Part shown: positions 54,914 through 64,000 of the stretch, one piece after another
How positions within the stretch are numbered: position 1 is the first letter of the stretch
Layout: every line of letters begins with the position of its first letter
Source of the DNA: Lineus longissimus
Lineage: Eukaryota; Nemertea; Pilidiophora; Heteronemertea; Lineidae
Reading direction: 5' to 3'
DNA length: 64,000 nucleotides
Assembly: GCF_910592395.1 (NCBI RefSeq)
Contig: NC_088308.1
Coordinates: forward strand, 15,269,501-15,333,500
The notes under the pieces: generated by a model
Seen by the model: the letters and a program-made list of their open reading frames with translations, nothing else
What the model was told of the DNA's origin: nothing
Database searches by the model: none
Made by a program: the position numbers and the translations under genes

Positions 54914-55803
54914 TTATATCGCAATTCCTAAAATTTCTGTCGCAAATTGCGATGCGATACCGCTTATTTTGAGCACTGGACATTTGGTTGACTCATTTAA
55001 CGTACTCCACCGACGAAACCACTCGCCACCAAGTTCCTTAATTGTCACGGTGTCAGCCAAGTGTTGCTGTTTCAGTTCAAGGATGGCATTGTCTCGCATT
55101 TGAATGTCCTGCATGTACAGCTCCCGAATCTGGCTAGCGCGATCACGATAGTCCGATTGTGTGAGGATCGTTTCCTCGGTCAATCGATTCAACATGCAGG
55201 TGAATAGGTGCACAGCCTCGCGAGTACACCTATCTCCGGTACCATTTTCATCACACTGCTCTCCAACAACTCCCATATTCCCAAGCCCTAGTCCCTTACT
55301 ACGTTCGTTGATAAGGAAGGCCTCATCAAATGGCACACTAAACTCAAGTCCAGAGTTATCAAAACTCACCCACATCTTTTCATTACTAATACAAATTGTC
55401 TTTCCTAGTTTTACAAGGCCTGATCTCTCACTAAATAGCACATAAACAATGTCACTTCTACCAGGCAAACAATCAAGCGAAACTCGTAGTCCTTCGTATA
55501 TGTAATCAGAATAGCAGGTGCGCACTGTTCCTGTATAGTCCTCAATTTGGAAATGATGTTCATCAACTTGACTAAGAACGGTTCCAAGATAAACGTTTGA
55601 GTCCAATCTGAACAAACACGTGTCGCCGACATTGAATATACGTTTTCCTGATTTGCCAGTGGATTTCTTGGACTTCTTGCGTTTACGACCGAAATATCGC
55701 TTATGACCGCCTGCACCAACTTTCGAATCCAACCGAGCTTTTTTCTGAGGAGGGAAGTCACCATCATCATTCCTAGTCAGGTCCATTTTGAAGACGAGTA
55801 TAC
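54914..55803 (-). CDS. Z accessory protein with possible Tudor-like domain
   Basis: The minus-strand frame reaches 55,831, but a strong acceptor (TTTACAATTCCAG) at 55,804 and the Met at 55,784-55,786 (MDLTRND) suggest the protein starts there, about 290 residues. Features: basic nuclear-signal-like stretches PQKKARLD and GRKRKKSKKS, then FNVGDTCLFR..YLGTVLSQVD..FQIEDYTG..SDYIYEG. That spacing resembles Tudor/SH3-like chromatin barrels (weak match by eye). The C-terminal third is helical with heptads (REAVHLFTCMLNRL...ELKQQHLAD). It lies upstream of and parallel to the transposase; it could be a separate subunit or the N-terminal exons of one spliced gene. Confidence 0.55.
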
Positions 55804-55847
55804 CTGGAATTGTAAAGGCGAGTGTAAACATAATGGCAGTGGCTAAA

Positions 55848-55880
55848 TGGGGGAGGGGGGGGGGTAACTGGGGGTGGCTC
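55848..55880 (+). repeat. G-rich tract
   Basis: GGGGGAGGGGGGGGGGTAAC followed by TGGGGGTGG: four or more G-runs, able in principle to form a G-quadruplex, in the presumed 5' region of the accessory gene. Confidence 0.6.
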
Positions 55881-56030
55881 CAACAGACACAGCTTCTATT
55901 CTAATTCAATTCTGACACTGACCAGTGTAAAATCTAGAGAAAGAAAGGAAGTATCCTACAGATGTCCACTTTTATTTCAATGTAGATTCAAATAATATTT
56001 AATTGCAATCAAAATAGCCTCGGAACTTAC

Positions 56031-56111
56031 CATCAATCCAAAATCAGAGTAGTAATCACGCCTGTCTATAATGTCGGTTGCATTTCTGTTGACACATCTT
56101 GGAGGCTGAAC
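56031..56111 (-). other. Candidate 81-bp exon upstream of the Z accessory ORF
   Basis: Acceptor CTTTATTTCAG and donor GTAAGT bound 27 open codons (VQPPRCVNRNATDIIDRRD...). Joined to the exon at 55,803 the frame stops after eight codons, so it is either 5' UTR/uORF, joins a different exon, or the gene is decayed here. Another donor-like GTAAGT lies at about 56,236-56,244. Confidence 0.35.
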
Positions 56112-57421
56112 CTGAAATAAAGAGTAATTTATTAGAATAGAATACATGCATACAAAGCCTACGGGAATACAGTATAATGATTTCAATCATCTGTTTGTGA
56201 ATACATAGATGAAGGGAAACATCGCTTAACTTACTTAACTTACCACTTATCTTGTTCACTGCCGGATCAGTGATGTCGACGTACTGGGCCTATATACATG
56301 TAGCCTCTTGAATCAACTAAAGCATCACATCAGCCGGATTAAGTCGAGAAGTTATCTGCATTACACACCATGCAACCAGCTGAAATTAAAGAAAAGGCAT
56401 TTTAGTAACTGAAGGAATGTTTACCAGTCAACAAAAGGCACTGTTTTGGCATCACCCTGTACAAAAATACCACAACGAACTGGAATGTGGGTCAATGGGC
56501 GAGTTCATTTTGCTAACAGGTGGATAATATACCAAGAACTTTTCTATATTTGGCGAATTCTTAAGACTATATTTATCAATTACATCTGTAAAGATATTTT
56601 CAACATAAACTATGGTATATGCTAACTCATGGCTTGTTCATAAGCACGATCATGACTTATTATTGTACTATTACCCATGCTGTACCCCTTTCACCAAAAT
56701 AGACCCGACCATCGAACTTCAAAACTCAACTATTTTTAGACATTTGTTTTTCAAATGCATTTTCTGCATGAATATACAGCAAACTAACATAAAATAGATA
56801 TATATTTTAAAAGTAAAGATTTAAATGAATACTGGAAGTAACTCGTTTTGCTAAATAACGATGAAGGGAATTTGATGTTGTACGATGAACTTGGCACCCC
56901 ATCTCAATCTCCGTCTGCAAGTCGGCCATTTTTAATTTGAGCAGATCAAAGTTTGAGAAATTTCAGAATAAACGCACAATTCTGTACGAAACTGAAATGA
57001 GTTATGCAAAACAGCCGGGGTATTTATGATATATGACATTATGCCTACCTGGCTATCTAGTCTTGAGGAATTCCGAAATCTGTAACTTGTCGAAAAATCG
57101 ATAAAAAGCATGGAAATTGCCACTGTTTCGTTAATTTTGGTCCAAATTTCATGAAATTTTCAAGCCGGGTGAATGGTCATGTGACACAACTTATGAGCCA
57201 ATGAAAACCGTCGTATCTAATTCGAGCACGTGTACAGAAGCACGCTGATGTTTGAACGACGCCAATGCATTAACCCTTTGGCTGAATGGGTATTGCGATA
57301 ATGTGTGAGATGTGTATTGGCGACAATGTTTACATAGCGGTTAACAGGCTTTTCGCATAGACCAATCGTTGGGCAGCAGGCTAGTAGGCAGAATGCTTTA
57401 TTTCGATGTCATGTTTAGGCT
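56112..57421. other. Right subterminal region of Z
   Basis: AT-rich, probably 5' leader and terminal binding region of Z. No ORF supported. Confidence 0.4.
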
Positions 57422-58562
57422 TAGCTGAAACAGCTGTGGCAATCTTCGCTGAACATACCTCACTCAAAGATATTTTCCCACTTTGCGACGATATTTGGTA
57501 AATTGATTTTTTGCGAAGTGGTTGACCAATCCTAAATGAATTCATATCTTTTAAAACATTTGAGCACCCGGTTTCCTAAATATTTCTTTTTTGGCACTTA
57601 ATTTGGTGATTTTTCGAAGAAACCTCATTAATATTTATGACGTTTTGGATCACGTGATGTTAATCAAGCCGTTTTTCGCGGCAATTGCGTGCACGACACG
57701 ATATTGTAAAAATATTTTAATGCACAGCGTGTCTCAAAAAAATTGTGGTTAAAAGTGAGAATGGCATGATGGTAGCCTGTTTGAGTTCTGTTGATGAATA
57801 TGCTTAGTCTGACTATAATTTCTACAACTTGTGGCCAAATGACCAGATGATTTTGAGCCTTTTGATAAAGCTACTGGTAGAATAGTCATCAGACATGTCA
57901 GAGTGACAGTGACTGAGTGAGTGTTATGTTATGTTATTGTTATGAGACTGGAGGTATGTCATGTGTTCCACCATATCGTCATTGATATTATCCAGGAATA
58001 CTATCGATTTGTGTGGATGTGCTCAAACAGTAAAGCATGAGCCATGATGCTTCACTTCCGAACAGATCCAGGTGACTGAGATGTCTACTACCTCTGTTGG
58101 GCAATCCGGCTGATTCTTAATTCAGAAATTTCTCTGTATATCCTCTGCGAAAATAAACTTTCTCATAATGATATATCTCTTGTTTGTTTGGTAATTTTAG
58201 TTGCCTATGTTTAGGCACTTTTTTTGCCAGATTTGCCTGTAAAAGGCTGCCATAGTTCAGGAAAAGAAATCATATACACATTACAATGTGGATCTTCACG
58301 GTCCAAAACACCAGGGCCTACTAAGTGACATGGCTCAATAATAGGCATTTTCTGGTAATTTTGGATGACCTTTGGATGGATAGTTTATTTTCCCTGACCC
58401 TGGCCTGGGTCTGGACGGGCTTCCAAGCCATCAATGAAGCTTATAAAGCCGGGAATAGCCTCATCAGTACCCCCACAAGAGTTCTTTTGTGCCAGACATC
58501 ACGCACAGAACTTACCATCATCTCATTTTTAGAGTCGCTGTAACAGTAAAAGATAATACCAA

Positions 58563-59681
58563 TGAAATGGCCAGGGCCATTGTGCTCACCTCATGTGGAG
58601 GAAAGATGGATAAAGAGCATGGTATTGTGTCATGTAGTGTTAGGTTTGATGTAGGTCCAAGCAATTACAATTTCCCCAAAATGGCCAATTTACAGTACAT
58701 TCGACCTCTGTGACCTTGAAAAGTAGGTCAAATCAAAGAAGACCCGGGTGACACATTGAATGGTTGTTAGAATTAGATGTACCTATGATATAAAATTGGT
58801 GCCAATCGGGCAAGTCATTACTAGGAATAATGGCATTTTGAAGAATTTAGGATTTGGCCCCCTCCCTGGAGGCCAAACGGCAAATCAGATCGCACCAAAC
58901 TTCGGTACCTGAGATCACCTGACCAAGGGGTACATGTGTACTTAATTTGTGATCAATAGTCATTGCAGTTAAGAAACGTGCCATAGTAACGGCCTGACGG
59001 CGAATTTACGCCATTTGACCTCTGTGACCTTGACAAGAAGGTCAAATTAAAAACCTGTGTGACATATACTGTATGGTGGTTAGATGTACCCATGATATCA
59101 AATTGGTGGCAATCGGGCAAGAAGTTATGGAATAATCACATTTTTAAGGTTTTTGGATTTTGCCCCCTGGTGGTCAAGTGGTGAATCATATTGGACCAAA
59201 CTTCGATCCCTGAGATCACCTGACTAAGGGGTAAATGTGTACCAAATTTGGTATCAATAGTCATTGCAGTTTAGAAACGTGCCATCGTTACATCCTAACG
59301 GCCAATTTACACCATTTGACCTCTGTGACCTTGAAACAGAGGTCAAATCAAAAACCCGGAGGATATATGATGCACCTTTGCTAGAAGTACCTACCATATT
59401 TTTTTCAAAATTTCCCGACTACTATTAAGGGAGATATTGCATATTTTCACTTTTAACGTTTGGCCCCCTGGTGGCCAAACCATGAAACGAATCGGACCGA
59501 AACTTGGTCTCCAAGGTGTCATTACATAAGGGTACATGTGTACCAAGTTTCAACTCAATAGCTCTAACAGTTACAAAACGTGCCCTGCTAACGGACGACG
59601 GACGACGACGGACGACGACGACGACGACGGACGACGGACGCCACGGTATGGGATAAGCTCACCTCTGCTAAGAGGTGAGCT
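58563..59681 (+). mobile_element. H2: H-family repeat inserted in X2
   Basis: Same ends as H1 (TGAAATGGCCAGGGCC and the AGCTCACCTC-TGCTAA-GAGGTGAGCT hairpin) and very high similarity, but 477 bp shorter. The deletion joins two copies of the GACCTCTGTGACCTTGAAA box. X1 gives the empty site (ATACCAAAAAGCTG at about 42,649-42,660). Confidence 0.88.
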
Positions 59682-60795
59682 AAAAAGCTGATAAAGTATG
59701 TAATTTGAGCAGCATGACCAATGCCAGTCTTTAAGGTGTAAACTTAACCTATTACAGGACATCTTCCTGCAAGATTGTGATTGGTTTAACTAGAAGTTTG
59801 TCATCAATTTGTCTGTTGTAAATGTACATCCATGCTGTTGTCATTCAGGAAAAATCTGCTTTCACTTCTCCAGTCAATCGGGTTTGATGAACATGTTAAG
59901 CTGTTGAATGGTGTAAACAATCATTAGCAAATAACGTCACGAATGAAAATAAGTTTGATTCCTTCCACTTGAAAAGTTCAACAGCACCACTTGCAAGAAT
60001 TTGAATTTGGCATTGTGTTTTACACCCTTCAACAATTGACTGTCTGTTTGTTATTAGTGTTCTTGTTTCAATGTTAGTGTTTCACTGTTAAAGAGTTTCA
60101 AGATGCAGAAGAGAGGATTAGTTATCTTTAATGTTAAGTTTCTTCTTTGCATCATTTTGTCATTAAATTTGGGCAATGGTGGTCTCATGAAAGGAGGGAT
60201 GGGCTATTGGACAAGTTTTCATAATCAGTATTCTGAACACGTTTTGTAGCGATGGTGGCGATCCTAGTGTTCAGGCCTCTTCGGCTCAACTTCGGGTGTG
60301 GTCGGAACCTAAATCCGGCTGCAACATTTTCTGACAAAAATCAGAGGCAATTTAAACGTTTTTTCCAGCCGTGCGACGGAAATAATCATTTTTACTATCG
60401 TGTTATTCAGTCAAAGATACATATAACAATAAATATCAGTCATTACTTCTGAGCACGCGCGATGTTTTTGATGAGTTACGTGCATTTATTCAACAAAATT
60501 ACGTGAAAAAATTGCAAATTTTCGGGCGACGACCGCTGTTCAAAGTAACGTAAACAGCAAGCCTCAGGACTTTTTACACTTTTTTCTTAATGAAACTACT
60601 AATTAATGTTTCATCTAGAATAATATGTTCCGTTTACATGTCATTCAGAAAGATTTTGGCAAGTTAAGGATCGATTTCCGACTTCATATTTTTCACGCCT
60701 AAATGTACGCGATAATGAGCTCGTAATGATATGCAGTGACGTCATAGCGCAGAGAGAATTATGCGGAAATGGGGGTGCGGCCAACTGACTGTCTA

Positions 60796-63700
60796 GTCCC
60801 AAGATTGCTTCTTACACATCCCAAAAGGTTCGAAAGAAAATCTCACAGGTTAGGGGTCTATACTATATGCAAAACAACATTTTGTGACCTTTGACCACTT
60901 TGACCAATTTTTTTCTGAATTACAGTAATTGAATTCTGAATGAAAATGTCTGAGCTTTGCCTACCTTTTTATGTAACAGAACTATCAACTGTGATCTCAG
61001 AATTAGACCCCTGAACGTCCCGAATGTTTCTGTATGGCACTGAAAAATAGACATGTGACATTAAATTATTGGCAGCAGCTGAAGATAATGAGGTAATTCA
61101 ATGTATTTCTGTAATTAACCTCAATTAAACTGCAGATTAGAGCAACAAGCAAGAGGGCCAAGGGCATGGCGCTCAGCTGACATCCAAACCAGATATGTTA
61201 TCAGTACAAATGGACAAGACGGTGGCCAAACTACGAGACGCGCAACCCCATCAAAAGCATTTGGATGTGAAAGTAACATGATCATTAAGTTTATTGCAAT
61301 ACATGTAGCAGAAACACTGCTTTTAAAGCTGCTAAAGCACCAGCAATATCTATTCATATTAAATGCCAAGATCTTAAACAACCTAACACCCCCTCTATTT
61401 GCTTAATGGTCATTGAATAATGTGTCATGATCAGTAGTCATCAAGTTGGCAGAATGAAAGGCCTGTAAAAATATTAACTCTTTGAGATCGCATCATTTTT
61501 TTCTATTGCAATACCAGGAATGCTAAATTTTTCTGGAAAAAGAGCAATTTTCAACAAGAATAAAAAAACAAGAGGCCCAAGGGCCTGGCGCTCAGCTGGA
61601 TGACCTAATAACATAGGACTGAGGGTATAAAGTAGTAAATGTCGGCTTTATACTACTGTTTGAAGGTCAAGAGAACACGTTATACCACTAAAATTTCCAA
61701 TGCAGAGCTGCCAGCTGGATGAAATATGATTGAACTAATCAGCCATGGTATGTAAATATTACAGGAGGCAACGGAAGATATCCCTAGTTCAGTACGTCGT
61801 ATCGGTAGCTTTACAGAAAAGAAGTGTCAGAGAGGATGAGACTTCTCCATGGACAACTGTGGTATGTCCAGGCTGGGTTGTACAGCACAAGGATACAAAA
61901 TGCTGTCTGTAATTGAGAGGTATCCTGATTTAACAGAGGTCAAAATAAATAGAAATTACCAGTTTGGGACTAACACCACTGTCTTTTTTTTTAATAAGGT
62001 AGAGATTACAGGAGTCAACAAAATTAATTTTATTGAGAGAAATTGACCTGTCCTGCAGGTGATTGGAATTTACAATACAAAGGGTCGTTTTTCATGACAT
62101 TGTGTTCTACTGCGTATCCCTAGTGAGTCGATCTGGAAACAATCTATCCTTGGCGCAGACAGGTTCAAATTGGCTATATCTTGAATAGATTGAATTGCGA
62201 TGAAAATCTAATGCAATAAAGGAGCAATATCGAAGAGACAAATTAATCAAACCAAATGTCCACAGACTCGGACCCTGAAATGGCATGATGTATGCGTGCA
62301 TATAAAAGTATCAATTGGTCCCATAGAGATGATGAGGCAATGTCAATATGCCTTGTTCCTTAGTCAGCAATATGCCTCTTTTTATACGGAGAAGAAGGAG
62401 AACCCAGATAGGCCTTCACATGTCGGCTTCCAAATGGCTCGAACCAACTGTACTATCACTACTATAAATTTGAAATGCGTGCTCCTCCTACATGTAGCAA
62501 TGTCTCGGCCAAAAAGGCACTTAGTCGACAGGCAAGTTAGAAGTTCAGCACCGTGAGCAGCTCCTTGGTAAGGCCATGTCAGGTTCCGCGCGCCTCTTCA
62601 GATACATCAAGTATTGAAAGCTGTGGTGAGCTGAGCACATAAAAAGACCATGGTCACCTTAATTTGAAAATCCCTTCATAATCAAGGGCTACCTCTGACT
62701 AAAACAGCACAATAGACCACCAATTTGACCCCAGCTCCTAACTGCGGGAAAACCCAAGTCCAGCAACCAAAAGTACCAAAAATACATTTTTGTTTACATT
62801 TGAACTGCACACATGGTTTGTTTACAATTTCATTTCCCGCGAAATCTCGAAAATCAGGTGACCTGCAATCGTGGATTGAAAATAACATTAACCTGGGTTC
62901 AGCAGGTCAGCAGGTATACCGGCTGTTCCAATCATCCCCCTACAGCCAGCTGTTCAAAAGGCAATGTTATTCACCCCACATGGAGTGCAGGTAATTGATT
63001 AAGCCCCTGCATAACTTAACAGCAATGCCAATGGCTTGGCTTCTGTGAGTGGTAAGGAGAATTGACAGTTTTTTTTATGGGAGTAACATTATTGTGTTGC
63101 TTAAAATGTCTACTTTTTACTCATGTAACAATCGTAGTACTAATAATAACTTCAACTTATTTTCCGGTTATGATAACACAACACGCATCTTCATGATCAT
63201 GACCTTTCTCAAACTAACTGAATGACCTAATCCATCGCCTTGGACGCACAACCTAACCACATATCAATCCGCCCCGACGATCGACATATCCATTCGATTC
63301 GAGAACACTCGATAAAGTTTGATAAATAAACTAGAACTGAGATTTCACAGGAGCACCTGTGAATTCATGACTCCAGGATTGTTTTGAGGGCGATATCGTA
63401 AGAGTCTTGAGTATGGGGACCTGTGAAGGTCCATGTCTGTGGGGCACCTGGGAGAGAAGACTAGTTGAACGATGGGATCTGACACAGACACTACTATTGA
63501 TCTCATTATATGAATACCATTTAATTACAAACAAGTGAAAACAGATCATATCATATTCCTTGGCATAAATTAAAATAGGAGTGCGGGAACAAGGTTTTTT
63601 AGCAGGAGGAAAGCGAGAACATTTTGCGCCGTCGTATTCCGATTTGACTGGTTAGTGGTGAAATCTGCTTTTAATTCTGCAAATTAACATATTCGTTTTA

Positions 63701-64000
63701 CTAGTTCTAACGCTGTCTGAATTAAAGATGCTTTCCCAATGTTTGACTGGTCTGGCAAGAGGCATTGTCAGGAAAACGTGACGTCATTTTGGCCATTCTT
63801 CTTACCCCATGCCCTCCCTCTCCGTAAAACTTCCTGACATGGTGTGAAGTGGGAGGGCGCACAGTGGGAACCACACTGCCGCGATGTTAATAGTTTCTAT
63901 TTATAGAATTCAGCGGCAGATATTTTAAGCACGGAAAAAGTAGATTAACTCGGCTAATCTCAATGGATTTTACTCAGGAATGCAAGGCGAGAGAAACATC
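60796..64000. other. Repeat-bearing non-coding end of the window
   Basis: Two starts of a further dispersed family (AAGAGGCCCAAGGGCCTGGCGCTCAGCT at about 61,569; a variant at 61,147) and a copy of the unit found at 1-270 (61,373-61,480). An exon-like stretch on the minus strand at about 63,370-63,447 has a fair acceptor (TTCTCTCCCAG) but no certain frame. No supported gene. Confidence 0.4.

Larger units (their letters stand above)
47798..57438 (-). mobile_element. Z: 9.6-kb DNA transposon with transposase and accessory gene
   Basis: A 9,641-bp unit with 17-bp perfect inverted termini CACAGCTGTTTCAGCTA (47,798-47,814) and complement (57,422-57,438). A 4-bp duplication GCAA (47,794-47,797; 57,439-57,442) flanks it, and X1 provides the unoccupied target (TTTTCGCAATCTTCG). 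Genes are on the minus strand: accessory ORF 54,914-55,803, then transposase 53,728-50,038. A higher-order minisatellite lies near the left end. CAC ends, 4-bp TSD and a PHD-containing DDE-type protein suggest a Chapaev/CMC-, Academ- or Sola-like element, but I cannot place it. A fragment of a second copy ends at 1201. Confidence 0.9.
47518..60791 (+). mobile_element. X2: second X element, split by Z and H2
   Basis: Termini as in X1, with 4-bp duplication TCTA (47,514-47,517 and 60,792-60,795). Once Z (47,798-57,438 plus one GCAA) and H2 (58,563-59,681) are subtracted, about 2.5 kb remain, closely matching X1 along its length. Left X part 47,518-47,797, right parts 57,439-58,562 and 59,682-60,791. 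Confidence 0.9.

Noticed and set aside
63370-63447. Minus-strand exon-like segment after TTCTCTCCCAG
   Set aside because: Three frames are short and conflicting, no family match, donor weak. Mentioned only as a possibility.

Overview
The window looks like gene-poor intronic DNA from a marine invertebrate animal. BEL/Pao retrotransposons, a pogo-type and a Harbinger-type transposase, APE-class LINEs and modular dispersed repeats ending in GCTCACC/GGTGAGC support this. The phylum cannot be fixed from the sequence alone. There is no prokaryotic operon, CRISPR array, rRNA or convincing tRNA.

Two host exons are recognisable, both on the minus strand, phase 0, with canonical splice signals: 33161-33253 and 8686-8769. 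Together they encode the stretch joining CBS1 to the start of CBS2 of a CLC-6/7 type lysosomal Cl-/H+ exchanger, closest to CLCN7. The intron between them is 24.4 kb and consists largely of nested mobile elements. The introns on either side run off or far into the window and are also repeat-filled.

Left part (1-13,000): one end of a large DNA transposon (family Z) abuts a decayed BEL/Pao pol (BEL1), which is itself split by a 1.6-kb hairpin-ended repeat (H1). A piggyBac-derived 697-bp element lies at 7.4-8.1 kb. At 8.8-13.0 kb an H-family repeat holds an antisense LINE fragment, which in turn holds a sense LINE.

Middle (13,000-33,160): a pogo-like transposase gene is split by a complete BEL element (BEL2, 226-bp LTRs, TSD ACCGG) that has lost its reverse transcriptase in frame. 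A second complete BEL (BEL3, about 500-bp LTRs, TSD GGAAC) splits a Harbinger-like element. Small MITEs and tandem repeats fill the rest.

Right part (33,254-64,000): tandem arrays, several H-family repeats, and two copies of a 2.5-kb TIR element (X; TSDs TATA and TCTA). The first X copy is uninterrupted and serves as the empty-site reference. The second X copy is split by a 9,641-bp DNA transposon (Z; 17-bp TIR CACAGCTGTTTCAGCTA, TSD GCAA) and by H2. Z carries a large transposase gene (coiled coil, acidic residues in a D..D..E layout, a PHD finger) and an upstream gene with a possible Tudor-like domain. The transposase gene is broken by a frameshift, a perfect 39-bp hairpin and a 787-bp element with an 8-bp TSD. 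Z is the best candidate for an undescribed system. Superfamily calls are inference; insertion boundaries and TSDs are read directly from the sequence.
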